Shown here one piece after another: positions 42,278-50,360 of a stretch of DNA of 64,000 bases. Every line of letters starts with the position of its first letter. Positions within the stretch are counted from its first letter, which is position 1. Source of the stretch: Paracoccus alkanivorans (lineage in GTDB: Bacteria > Pseudomonadota > Alphaproteobacteria > Rhodobacterales > Rhodobacteraceae); assembly GCF_003697785.1 (NCBI RefSeq), contig NZ_QOKZ01000002.1, positions 434,001-498,000 of the forward strand, written 5' to 3'. Under the pieces are notes generated by a model. It saw only the letters and a list, made by a program, of their open reading frames with translations. It ran no database searches and was not told the origin of the DNA. The translations under genes and the position numbers were made by a program.

Positions 42278-43198
42278 ATGACCCATTGCATCCTTCTCGG
42301 CGCACCCGTGGACGAAGGCCAGCGCCGCCCCGGCTGCCTGATGGGCCCCGCCGCCTATCGCGTGGCGGGCATCAGCGATACCCTTGCCGCGCTTGGCCAC
42401 AGCGTCGAGGATCGCGGCGATGTCGCCCCCGACCCGGGCAGGCAGGAAAGCTGCGGCAATCCCGCCGTTCACCATCTGCCCGAGGTTATCGGCTGGACCG
42501 GCGCGCTGAGCCGGGCCACCGCCGCCGCCCTGTCCGACGGCATGCCGATCATCATGGGGGGCGATCATTCCCTTGCGCTTGGCAGCCTCGCCGGGGTCGC
42601 CGCTCATGCCGCAGGCATCAGCCGCCCGCAATTCGTGATCTGGCTGGACGCGCATAGCGATTTCCACAGCGTCCTGACCACCAGTTCGGGCAACCTGCAC
42701 GGCACGCCGATGGCCTATGCCAATGGCCGCTCCGGATTCGAGCCCTTCCCGCCCTTTCCCAACCCGATCCCCGGCGCGAATATCTGCATGTTCGGCATCC
42801 GCAGCGTCGATCCGGCAGAGCATAGCGCCATGCAGGAAACCGACATCACGGTGAACGACATGCGCGTGTTGGACGAACAGGGCATTGCCGCGCCGCTCAG
42901 CGCCTTTCTCGACCGTGTCGCCGCCGTGAACGGCATGCTGCATGTCTCGCTGGACGTGGATTTCCTCGATCCTTCCATCGCCCCTGCGGTCGGCACCACC
43001 GTGCCCGGCGGCGCCACCTTCCGCGAGGCGCATCTGGTGATGGAACTGCTGCATGAATCCGGGCTCGTGACCTCGCTGGATCTCGTCGAGCTCAACCCTT
43101 TCCTCGACGACCGGGGACGCACCGCCAAGCTGATGGTCGACCTGGTCGGCTCGCTGATGGGCCGCAAGGTCTTCGACCGCCCGACCCGCAGCTATTGA
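42278..43198 (+). CDS. rocF: Arginase
   Basis: 306 aa ureohydrolase; arginine to ornithine and urea. Binuclear Mn motifs GGDHSLALGS, WLDAHSDFHS and SLDVDFLDPSIAP are intact; the substrate loop TTSSGNLHGTPMA supports arginase over agmatinase. ACAGGAGC leader before ATG 42278. Stands alone; the tRNA-Leu gene follows 68 bp downstream. Confidence 0.94.
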   Translation: MTHCILLGAPVDEGQRRPGCLMGPAAYRVAGISDTLAALGHSVEDRGDVAPDPGRQESCGNPAVHHLPEVIGWTGALSRATAAALSDGMPIIMGGDHSLALGSLAGVAAHAAGISRPQFVIWLDAHSDFHSVLTTSSGNLHGTPMAYANGRSGFEPFPPFPNPIPGANICMFGIRSVDPAEHSAMQETDITVNDMRVLDEQGIAAPLSAFLDRVAAVNGMLHVSLDVDFLDPSIAPAVGTTVPGGATFREAHLVMELLHESGLVTSLDLVELNPFLDDRGRTAKLMVDLVGSLMGRKVFDRPTRSY

Positions 43199-43266
43199 CG
43201 CGCAACGCCGGGCGGCAGGTTACGCTTGATTAATCCGGGCGGCTTGGCTAGCTACTCGGGGTCACG

Positions 43267-43573
43267 GCGGACGTGGCGAAATCGGTAGACGCAGCAGACT
43301 TTAAATTTGGAGTGCCCGCGGGGAAATCCGTGGAGTAGAACCGCTCAAAGTCGGGGAACGCTAAAGGGCAGATACACGCGCCCCAGGTCAATCCCGAGCC
43401 AAGCCCCAACCGGGGAAGGTGTAGAGACTGGACGGGCGGCGCCTAAAGCCTTCGGGTCATGGCGAAGGGACAGTCCAGACCACGAACGCCGAAAGGCGGC
43501 GGCGAAAGCCGAAGTGGTACGAAAATCTGCTTCTCGCATGAGAGTACGGGTTCGAGTCCCGTCGTCCGCACCA
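43267..43573 (+). tRNA. tRNA-Leu(UAA), interrupted by a group I intron
   Basis: 5' exon 43267-43301: acceptor GCGGACG, D arm, anticodon stem GCAGA, loop C-U-U. 3' exon 43522-43570: AAAA then TCTGC closing the anticodon stem, long variable arm TTCTCGCATGAGAG, T arm ACGGGTTCGAGTCCCGT, acceptor CGTCCGC, discriminator A, encoded CCA 43571-43573. Joined exons give anticodon loop CUUAAAA, anticodon UAA. Both 7-bp acceptor halves pair perfectly, and the long variable arm is that of a class II tRNA. The 220-nt insert lies between U34 and A35. Confidence 0.95.
43302..43521 (+). ncRNA. Group I self-splicing intron in tRNA-Leu(UAA)
   Basis: 220 nt inserted after U34, the site used by the cyanobacterial and plastid tRNA-Leu(UAA) introns. 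P1: exon ACUU (43298-43301) pairs with GAGU (43310-43313), giving the required U-G wobble at the splice site. Core strings follow group I order: Q-like AATCCCGAGCCAAGC (43390-43404), R-like TGTAGAGACTGGACGG (43420-43435), S-like AAGGGACAGTCCAGACC (43465-43481). The last nucleotide is the terminal G (43521). It encodes no homing endonuclease. Confidence 0.92.
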
Positions 43574-43624
43574 ATCACCGGAAAGGGGCCCCCGGTGTAA
43601 CGGTCTGCACAAGCCGTCCAGCCT

Positions 43625-43779
43625 CCAGCGCAGTTTGCGTTTGATCAGCCCTACCCCGGCCCGCTTGTTCTTCATGCAGATATCCCCGGGGGCATCCGGG
43701 CCGGATGGAGGCAGCGCCCCCGGCCATGGCAGGATGCAGATCGCGGCTGAACCCGATCAACTGCAAACTGCTCTGGCCT
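43625..43779 (+). repeat. Dispersed repeat family B, copy 4 (best-preserved terminal inverted repeats)
   Basis: Left end CAGCGCAGTTTGCGTTTGAT and right end ATCAACTGCAAACTGCTCTG form a nearly perfect inverted repeat about 150 bp apart; between them GTTCTTCATGCAGATATCC, a GGGCCGG-rich hairpin and CAGCGCCCCCGGCCATGGC. Located between the tRNA and the MoaD-like gene. Confidence 0.75.
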
Positions 43780-43793
43780 TCGGCCCCGGCCCT

Positions 43794-44036
43794 TCAGCCG
43801 CCCTTCAGGCGCTGCATCAGGAAGACCTCGCTTTCGGGTGTGACGGGGGTGTGGCGCCCGGTGGCGATCTCGCCGTCGATCACCACCGACACGCCGCTAT
43901 CGAGGATCGGCCCGAGGCCCGGATAGGCGGCTGTCAGCCCGTCCAGAATCTCGGCCACGGTTCCGGCCTCGATCTCGACCGCCCGTTCCCCGTCGGTGAA
44001 CCGGGTCAGGCTGGACCAAAGATTGACCTTCACCAT
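43794..44036 (-). CDS. MoaD/ThiS-family ubiquitin-like sulfur carrier
   Basis: 80 aa beta-grasp protein: MVKVNLWSSLTRFTDGERAV, EILDGLTAAYPGLGPIL, a DG turn (SVVIDGEIA) and a C-terminal LKGG tail. The terminal Gly-Gly is the residue pair activated as a thiocarboxylate in MoaD/ThiS. It lies downstream of a molybdenum hydroxylase, so a molybdopterin-related role is plausible, but this small-archaeal-like MoaD type could serve another sulfur transfer. The region before its ATG is repeat A3. Confidence 0.82.
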   Translation of the reverse strand: MVKVNLWSSLTRFTDGERAVEIEAGTVAEILDGLTAAYPGLGPILDSGVSVVIDGEIATGRHTPVTPESEVFLMQRLKGG

Positions 44037-44044
44037 GCGCGCCC

Positions 44045-44149
44045 CGCAGCATTCCGGCATTCCGGCAAAGCTCCGGAACGCTGCGGGTCCTTGTCTTTAC
44101 GCATTTTCGGACACAAAACCGGTCTCCATTCTTGCTGAAATCGCCTTAG
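44045..44149 (-). repeat. Dispersed repeat family A, copy 3
   Basis: Palindrome GCAGCATTCCGG...CTCCGGAACGCTGC, then TTTACGCATTTTCGGAC, ACCGGTCTCC and TTGCTGAAATCGCCTTA, reverse orientation relative to copy A1. Fills the gap between the molybdenum hydroxylase large subunit and the MoaD-like gene, touching the stop of the former. Confidence 0.65.
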
Positions 44150-46392
44150 CCCTGCCGGGCCTCCCCGATCGCGGCCAACACCCTGGGCGGTGACATCGGC
44201 AATTGCCGCAGCCGCGCGCCTGTGGCCTGGTGGATGGCATTGGCGATCGCCGGAAGCGGCGGGGTGATGCCCGTCTCGCCCACGCCGCGCACGCCGAACG
44301 GGTGGCCGGGATTGGGCACCTCGACGATCTCGGTATCGATCATCGGCAGGTCCGAGGCCACCGGCACCCGGTAGTCGAGGAACACCGAATTCTGCAACCG
44401 CCCGTCCTCGCCGTAGATATAGGCCTCGTTCAGCGCCCAGCCTATGCCCTGCACCGCGCCGCCCTGATACTGGCCCTCGACATAGGAGGGATGGATCGCC
44501 CGGCCGGCATCCTGCACGACAAGATAGCGCAGGATGGTGGTGCGGCCGGTTTCCGGATCGACCTCCACATCGACGACATGACAGCCAAAGCTCGCCCCGA
44601 CGCCGTCGGGGACCGATTCATGGTGCCCCGAGATCGGCCCGCCGGTCGAGCCCATCTTGCCCGCGATCTCGGCGATGGTCATCGGCGGGAATTCCCCGGC
44701 ATTGGGACCGGCGGGCTGTGCCGCGCCGTTCATCCATTCGACGGCCTCCGGGTCGATTCCCCATTCGCTGGCGGCCCGCCTGCACATCTCGCCGATGGCC
44801 TGCCGCGCGGCCTCGACCGCCGCCTTGCCGCAGGCGAATGTGGCGCGGCTGCCATGGGTCGGCTCGTTGACGCCGAGCGCGCCGGTCTCGACGACATTGA
44901 CGCGGACATCCTCGTAGGGGATCCCCAGTGTCTCGGCTGTCATCAGCGCGATCGAGGCGCGGCTGCCGCCGATATCCGGCGTGCCGATCGAGACCTGCAC
45001 GGTTCCATCCTCGGAAAGCGCCATCGACACCGATGTCTCGCCGTTATGGTTGAACCAGTAGCCGGTGGCGATGCCGCGCCCCTGGTTCGGCCCGAGCGGC
45101 GCGGACAGGTTCGGATGCGCGCGCGTGGCCTCCAGCGTCTCGATCAGGCCGATGGTGCCGAATTTCGGGCCATAGCTGGAGGTATCGCCGGTATTCACGG
45201 CATTCTTGAGCCGCATTTCGAGCGGGTCGAGATCCAGTTCGCGGCACATCTCGTCGAGCAGGCTTTCCACCGCGAAGGCGCCCATGGGCGAACCCGGCGC
45301 GCGGTAGGCGGCGCATTTCGGACGGTTCGCCAGCACGTCATAGCCGATATGCTGCACGGCGGGCAGCTTGTAGGGCGCAAAGGCGCAATAAAGCGCCATG
45401 TCCACCGGCGCGCCGGGAAAGGCCCCGCCCTGCATCCGGAACTCGGCCCGGGCGGCGGTGAGCGTGCCGTCCTTCTTCATGCCGATCTTGACGTCCATCG
45501 AGGCCGAGGCGGTCGGGCCCGTCGCCCGCAGCACCTCGGAGCGGCTCATCACGATCTTGACCGGGCGTCCGCCCGCCTTGCGGCTGAGCGCCAGCGACAG
45601 GGGTTCCATGAAGATCGTCGTCTTGCCGCCGAATCCGCCGCCGATTTCCGAAGGCGTCACGCGCAGTTGCGAGGTTTCCAGCCCAAGAACAGCGGTGCAC
45701 ATCCTGCGGATGAACCATTGCCCCTGCGTGCAGACCCACATCTCGCCCTTGCCATCCTCGCCAAGCTGGCCAAGGCAGGCATGCGGCTCGATATAGCCCT
45801 GGTGGGTGGCCTCGGTCTTGTAGCTGCGCTCCATGACCAGATCGGCCTCGGCGAAACCCGCCTCGATATCGCCACGGCCGAAATCGATATAGCGCACCAC
45901 GTTGGGCGGCATGCCCTCGGGCACGGTCGCGTCGGCGGCACCCTCGCGGATCACCGGCGCGTCGGGCCTGATCGCGTCATCGACGTCGATGACATGCGGC
46001 AGCACCTCGTATTCGACCTCGATCAGCCGCGCCGCCTCCTGCGCGCGCAGCGCCGAGGTCGCGGCAACGGCGGCAACCGCGTGGCCGTCATACAGCGCCT
46101 TTTCCCCGGCCATGGTGTTTTCCTGGAGGTTCCAGTCCTCGCCGGTCAGGCCGGTGGGAAAATCGGCGCGGGTGACGACGGCCTTCACGCCCGCCAGCGC
46201 CTCGGCCTTCGAGCTGTCGATCCTGACGATCCGCGCATGCGCATGGGGAGAGCGGACAACCGCGCCCCAAAGCATCCCCGGAGCCGAGATATCGGCGCCG
46301 TAGCGCGCGCGGCCGGTTACCTTGTCCAGCCCGTCGGGACGGTCGGGCCGGGTGCCGACCAGCCGGAATTCCCTGATCTCATCCTTTGCCAT
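44146..46392 (-). CDS. Molybdenum hydroxylase large subunit (xanthine oxidase / CoxL family)
   Basis: 748 aa, binds molybdopterin-cytosine dinucleotide. GGGFGGKT, the active-site loop AAYRAPGSPMGAFAVES, RGIATGYWF and GVGETGITPPLPAIANAI with the catalytic Glu are present. The loop is not AYRCSFR, so this is not a form I CO dehydrogenase; substrate may be an aromatic, purine or aldehyde. Start ATG 46392 overlaps the 2Fe-2S gene stop by 1 nt (GTG 46395 possible). Gene order medium-small-large is classical. Confidence 0.92.
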   Translation of the reverse strand: MAKDEIREFRLVGTRPDRPDGLDKVTGRARYGADISAPGMLWGAVVRSPHAHARIVRIDSSKAEALAGVKAVVTRADFPTGLTGEDWNLQENTMAGEKALYDGHAVAAVAATSALRAQEAARLIEVEYEVLPHVIDVDDAIRPDAPVIREGAADATVPEGMPPNVVRYIDFGRGDIEAGFAEADLVMERSYKTEATHQGYIEPHACLGQLGEDGKGEMWVCTQGQWFIRRMCTAVLGLETSQLRVTPSEIGGGFGGKTTIFMEPLSLALSRKAGGRPVKIVMSRSEVLRATGPTASASMDVKIGMKKDGTLTAARAEFRMQGGAFPGAPVDMALYCAFAPYKLPAVQHIGYDVLANRPKCAAYRAPGSPMGAFAVESLLDEMCRELDLDPLEMRLKNAVNTGDTSSYGPKFGTIGLIETLEATRAHPNLSAPLGPNQGRGIATGYWFNHNGETSVSMALSEDGTVQVSIGTPDIGGSRASIALMTAETLGIPYEDVRVNVVETGALGVNEPTHGSRATFACGKAAVEAARQAIGEMCRRAASEWGIDPEAVEWMNGAAQPAGPNAGEFPPMTIAEIAGKMGSTGGPISGHHESVPDGVGASFGCHVVDVEVDPETGRTTILRYLVVQDAGRAIHPSYVEGQYQGGAVQGIGWALNEAYIYGEDGRLQNSVFLDYRVPVASDLPMIDTEIVEVPNPGHPFGVRGVGETGITPPLPAIANAIHQATGARLRQLPMSPPRVLAAIGEARQG

Positions 46393-46874
46393 CACGCAGC
46401 CTCCTTGCGCATGTCCGCAGCCGCGTCGAGCACGGCGCGGACGATCTTGTCATATCCGGTGCAGCGGCAGAGATTCCCCGCCAGCCAATAGCGCACCTCG
46501 GTTTCGGTCGGGTCGGGGTTACGCTCCAGCAGCGCTTTCGCGGCCACCAGGAAGCCCGGCGTGCAGAAGCCGCATTGCAGCGCGGCATGTTCGATGAACT
46601 TGCGCTGCAGCGGATGCAGCTCGTTGCCATTCGCCATGCCCTCGATGGTCTCGACCCGCTTGCCCGCGGCCTCGACGCCCAGGACCAGGCAGGAACAGAC
46701 CAATTCTCCGTCGAGCGTGACCGAGCAGGCCCCGCAATCCCCGGTGCCGCAGCCTTCCTTGGAGCCGGTCAGGCCAAGATGGTCGCGCAGGCAGTCCAGA
46801 AGCGTCTCGCGCGGGTCGGCGAGGAACTCGGCCTCATCGCCGTTGACGGTGGTGGTAACGTGCATCTTGCTCAT
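46392..46874 (-). CDS. Molybdenum hydroxylase 2Fe-2S subunit (CoxS type)
   Basis: 160 aa with the plant-type 2Fe-2S set GCGTGDCGACSVTLDGELVC and the second cluster AALQCGFCTPGF / LCRCTGYDKIV. Transfers electrons between the Mo site and FAD. Lies 3 bp after the FAD subunit and overlaps the large subunit gene; no Tat signal seen, so the enzyme is cytoplasmic. Confidence 0.95.
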   Translation of the reverse strand: MSKMHVTTTVNGDEAEFLADPRETLLDCLRDHLGLTGSKEGCGTGDCGACSVTLDGELVCSCLVLGVEAAGKRVETIEGMANGNELHPLQRKFIEHAALQCGFCTPGFLVAAKALLERNPDPTETEVRYWLAGNLCRCTGYDKIVRAVLDAAADMRKEAA

Positions 46875-46877
46875 GGA

Positions 46878-47738
46878 TCAGTCTCCGTTGGCTCGGGCAT
46901 AGGCTATCCTGGCGGCGCGCTTTGCCAGAACGCCGGCCACTTCGGTGCGGAACTCGACGGTTCCGCGCTTGTCGTCGATGGGGTTGCAGGCGGCCGACGC
47001 GGCCCCGGCCAATGCGTCCAGCGCCGCATCGTCCAGCGATGTGCCGATGATGGCCTCGGCGCAGGCGGGGACCAGTTCGATCCTCGGGCTGACGGCACCG
47101 AGCGCCACGCGCGCCTCGGTGATCCTGCCGCCATCGACGCGCAGGTTGACGGCGCAGCCGACCACCGCGATGTCCATCTCGGTGCGCGGGATGAAGCGCA
47201 GATATGCGTCGCCGCCCCCGGCCCCGCGCGGCGGCAGCAGAATGGCGGAAATCACCTCGCCAGCAGCAAGCGTCGTCTTGCCGGGTCCGGCGGGGATGTC
47301 CTCGACCGGCACGATGCGGCGGCCACCGGGGGCGGTGATCTCGACACTCGCGCCCGCCGCGACCAGCCCGGGCACCGAATCCGCCGCCGGAGAGCCGTTG
47401 CACAGATTGCCGGTCAGCGTGGCCCGCCCCTGCACCTGTGTCGAGCCGACAAGCTCCATTCCCTCGACGACTCCGGGCCAGTCCCGCACCAGCGCCTCAT
47501 GCGCCCCAAGCCGCGCGCCGGACACGGCGACACCGATTTTCCAGCCGCCATCCCCGGTTTGCGCGATCTCGGTCACGCCCGGGATCTTCTTGAGATCGAT
47601 CAGGTCGTCGGGCAGGACCGCACCGGCGCGCATCTGGACCAGCACATCGGTGCCGCCGGCCAGGAAACGCGTCACCCCGGAGGCTTCGGCCGCAAGCCTT
47701 GCCGCATCATCGAAACTGGATGGTGTATGATATCGCAT
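46878..47738 (-). CDS. Molybdenum hydroxylase FAD subunit (CoxM type)
   Basis: 286 aa. FAD-binding LAGGTDVLVQM and ATLTGNLCNGSPAADSVPGL motifs and the C-terminal CO-dehydrogenase-flavoprotein domain are present. Start ATG 47738 (MRYHTPSSF) follows AAGGAAG; the frame further upstream belongs to a decayed VOC gene. First of three co-directional, tightly spaced subunit genes. Confidence 0.93.
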   Translation of the reverse strand: MRYHTPSSFDDAARLAAEASGVTRFLAGGTDVLVQMRAGAVLPDDLIDLKKIPGVTEIAQTGDGGWKIGVAVSGARLGAHEALVRDWPGVVEGMELVGSTQVQGRATLTGNLCNGSPAADSVPGLVAAGASVEITAPGGRRIVPVEDIPAGPGKTTLAAGEVISAILLPPRGAGGGDAYLRFIPRTEMDIAVVGCAVNLRVDGGRITEARVALGAVSPRIELVPACAEAIIGTSLDDAALDALAGAASAACNPIDDKRGTVEFRTEVAGVLAKRAARIAYARANGD

Positions 47739-47773
47739 GTGGTCTTCCTTGACGTGGCTACGACGATCGCGGT

Positions 47774-48035
47774 TCAGACGGGTCGGAAAGATCCGACCGG
47801 TTGCCGGGATGCAAGGGTGGCAAATTCCACCGCGTGCAGCCATTCGGCCTGTCCCGGCCCCGCTTCGTCCGGCTCCATTCCTCCGGCATGCCCCGCATCG
47901 GGGCCGCCAGTTCAAGAGGATGACCGTTCGGATCGAAGATGTAAATCGGATCATCGAGGATATGATCCGCGACAGCCGGAATCCTGTGCCGTTTCTTTCC
48001 GACTTGGCACGATATCGCCGGTGGCGGCGCGCCGG
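47774..48035 (-). pseudogene. C-terminal remnant of a VOC/glyoxalase-family gene
   Basis: Minus strand from about 48035: RIPAVADHILDDPIYIFDPN then GHPLELAAPMRGMPE, a typical vicinal-oxygen-chelate C-terminus. At about 47875 the frame shifts and continues GMEPDEAGPGQAEWLHAVEF to a stop at 47774. No N-terminal half is found; upstream DNA turns AT-richer. So the gene is truncated and frameshifted. It ends 36 bp before the FAD-subunit ATG and probably once headed this operon. Confidence 0.75.
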
Positions 48036-48160
48036 ACGGGCCGGCCGCCCCGCAACCGTCGGGCAGCGGGTTTTCGGGTTTCGCGTTGGACTCTTCGCCC
48101 GAGGTTCAATACGCTTGCGCGGACGGATCGATTGAATCGTGCCGGCGCACAGAGGGTGGG

Positions 48161-48442
48161 ATGTACGGTTACTGTGTGACTTTCAACATTGCTGAAAATG
48201 TTTCGCTTCAGGAGAAATATCCGGAACTCGATCAGGCATTGAATGCCGTGACCGAAGCTGTAATCAGCAAAGGCAAATCATTCGTTCTTTTCTCGAGCCG
48301 GGAGCCGCGAGAAAAAATCGCCGATCTTGTTAAAGAGCATCTGGATGCCGAAACCGATGCCGCCGTGATTTCTCACCTGAACGGATCGCGCAGTATCGTC
48401 ATCGGCACCCGCCGCGACAACGATATTTATGCCCTGGAGTGA
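48161..48442 (+). CDS. Small protein of unknown function
   Basis: 93 aa from ATG 48161 (MYGYCVTFNIAENVSLQEKY), with an AGAGGGTGGG leader; the frame is open to 48086. Mixed alpha/beta composition, one Cys, acidic helices (REKIADLVKEHLDAETDAAV), ends NDIYALE. No membrane segment or known motif recognised. Lies in AT-richer DNA, convergent with the Hint-domain gene. Confidence 0.55.
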   Translation: MYGYCVTFNIAENVSLQEKYPELDQALNAVTEAVISKGKSFVLFSSREPREKIADLVKEHLDAETDAAVISHLNGSRSIVIGTRRDNDIYALE

Positions 48443-48503
48443 TCCGGCCTGGATATTGATCCTATCAAAACCGGATGAACCAGAACAGCAATACGAACTT
48501 ATC

Positions 48504-49646
48504 TCATGCTGATACAAGCTGCGTGATGCTTTTATCATGACGGTGCAGCAGACTACGTGCATCACGGTAAGTCGGAAATGGTCGCGCTGCAACCGGAGTA
48601 TAATCGTGATCGCGCAATTCCGGGAAAAGCGCATATATTTCCGCGACCGCCTCCGGTCCTACTCGTTTCAGAGCCTCAGGCCCCGTGAAAAGTGACTCGG
48701 CTTCAGCTCCGTTCGCTATCACGATCTCGTGCCGATCGAAAAGCAGGTGGCAATATACGACCTCATCAAGATCATCCACGATCTCGCACCCTTCGAACGA
48801 CAGCAGTTGCACGGCCGCGACCAAAACCTCTGACGTCCCGAACATCCGCTGGGCAATCCTCGAACGGATCAGAATGCGGTGCTGCCGCGACACCAGAAGA
48901 TCCGTGGAAGGCGTATTCTCTCCCAATGCACCCGCCCGGATGCGGATCGGGCGCAGCTTTGGATTGGCGGCCAGTTGTTCGGCATTTAGGCTGCGATGAC
49001 CGATCCAGCGAACGGGTTGATACCCGTTGTCACGGGTCAGAACCAGGTCACCTGGAGCAAGGCTTTCGACCCGCTGTGCACCAGCTTTTGTGAGAATTTC
49101 GGTACCCTCAACGTAGCAGAACGGCTGATCGAAGGAGTCAGCGTATAGGGTGCCGTATTCAGAGGATCCCGAGGGTGTCGACTTCGATACAAGTCTTATC
49201 GAATTGACATCGGTCTGCTTGTACCCCTTGCTCAACATATCCTGGATATCGTCATCCCGGGGCCTGATAAAGGTCATACCCGGATTGGCTCCATCCGAAT
49301 CAAGTTGCATGATAAAAAATCGATACTCCAGCACCTCGGGTTTCCCACCGGGTTTTTGCAGTTCGATTTCAACATTATATCTTGCAATTTCGTTTATCTG
49401 ACTGAACTTCCCATCAACCAGAACACCTTCATCCGCGCCAGGGGGGGAGCCACCATCATTATCAGTGTCCCCGATCCAGGGACGATCCGTCTCATTGGCA
49501 GAGGTGTCCCTGAACGCCAGATCGTCCCGATATACCGCACCAGAACCTATTTTATAGGTATGTGGAGAAATGTTCTCTAGATCGTTACCGCTGTTATTCG
49601 GAATATCAATTACCCAACCCCAGGTACCATAAGTTCTGGTTACCAT
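48504..49646 (-). CDS. Hint-domain (Hedgehog/intein-type) protein 1
   Basis: 380 aa. N-terminal 175 residues are a unique beta-rich region (VTRTYGTWGWVIDIPNNSGN, acidic D/N/G-rich loops); residues about 177-325 form a Hint_2 domain starting at C-Y-V-E-G-T-E-I-L-T with QPVRWIGHR, PIRIRAGALGENTPSTDLLV, SRQHRILI (the T/S-x-x-H type motif) and HEIVIANGAEAESLF. Such proteins are abundant in Rhodobacterales and probably secreted and autoprocessed; function unknown. No classical signal peptide. AT-richer than neighbours. Paralogue at 54822. Confidence 0.85.
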   Translation of the reverse strand: MVTRTYGTWGWVIDIPNNSGNDLENISPHTYKIGSGAVYRDDLAFRDTSANETDRPWIGDTDNDGGSPPGADEGVLVDGKFSQINEIARYNVEIELQKPGGKPEVLEYRFFIMQLDSDGANPGMTFIRPRDDDIQDMLSKGYKQTDVNSIRLVSKSTPSGSSEYGTLYADSFDQPFCYVEGTEILTKAGAQRVESLAPGDLVLTRDNGYQPVRWIGHRSLNAEQLAANPKLRPIRIRAGALGENTPSTDLLVSRQHRILIRSRIAQRMFGTSEVLVAAVQLLSFEGCEIVDDLDEVVYCHLLFDRHEIVIANGAEAESLFTGPEALKRVGPEAVAEIYALFPELRDHDYTPVAARPFPTYRDARSLLHRHDKSITQLVSA

Positions 49647-49994
49647 AACCTAACCCCCACTCGTTACGCGCCGGAACTTGCAACCCTGCTAATCGCCCCG
49701 GTTAATCCTTGTCACTCACTCATGCATAGTTAAGATTTGATTGATATAGCTTAAGTAAGTATTGTCAAATGGAGCTTTCAATCATCAATAAGTTATGCGG
49801 TTCCCGGCCTGCTCACACGGGCCACTTTGCCGCAAGAACGTGATCCCTCTGAATCGGCATTCGATGGCCCGACGGTGCCGTGAACGAAACATCCCGGCAG
49901 GCATGGCCTGATCGATGCGGCCAGCCTTATCCCGGCTACATCAATCCAAACCCCATCCCGGGAAATGCAGATACCTATAAGAGCGGGAATAAAA
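49647..49994. other. AT-rich intergenic region, upstream of Hint gene 1
   Basis: About 350 bp without a supported gene. Strongly AT-rich at 49720-49800 (for example TTGATTGATATAGCTTAAG), the likely promoter region of the Hint gene. The right part runs into the 3' end of ssrA. No integrase, tRNA fragment or clear attachment-site repeat was found. Confidence 0.5.
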
Positions 49995-50290
49995 TGCAGG
50001 ATTCTGTTGCCAGGCTCCTGCGGGCCCCGCCTGAAGCTGCTAGGCGTCAGGGCTTAAGGTTTCGGTTTGGTTACTGCTTACGCAGCAACGGCCACCGGAG
50101 CACGGTTGTCGTTGGCAACTGTACATTTTGCACCGATGACGGTGGTAGCTCACCGGGACAAAGCAAACCCCTTTAGACGTTCGTCGATCCTGTTTCGGCC
50201 CCATGTTCCCCCAACGAAGGTGAATGGTGGAGCCGCCGGGTACCGCCCCCGGGTCCGATCCGCTTATTACGAGCGCGTTTATGTCCATAG
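49995..50290 (-). ncRNA. ssrA: Two-piece, circularly permuted tmRNA
   Basis: Minus strand. The acceptor piece comes first: T-like CCCGGGGGCGGTACCCGG, acceptor CGGCTCC, A and CCA (50225-50235 region). A 22-nt intervening segment (50203-50224) separates it from the coding piece, which starts GGGGCCG at 50202; GGGGCCG pairs with CGGCTCC across the gap. The tag frame (50116 to 50081, stop 50080-50078) reads ANDNRAPVAVAA. The 3' pseudoknot region with CCTGGCAACAG ends near 49995. Rescues stalled ribosomes with SmpB. Outer ends are approximate. Confidence 0.93.
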
Positions 50291-50360
50291 TCCGGCAGAT
50301 GCCGAACAGGGTGGAATATAGGCATGCCGGGCGGATGCTGCAAGGACCGATGCGGGGGGC

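Noticed and set aside
43345..43578. Minus-strand ORF of 77 codons containing GADDGTRTRT
   Set aside because: It is the antisense reading of the tRNA-Leu 3' exon and group I intron; GADDGTRTRT-like peptides are a well-known artefact of reading tRNA genes backwards.
50067..50321. Plus-strand ORF of 84 codons
   Set aside because: Lies antisense over ssrA, has no leader and no recognisable protein character.
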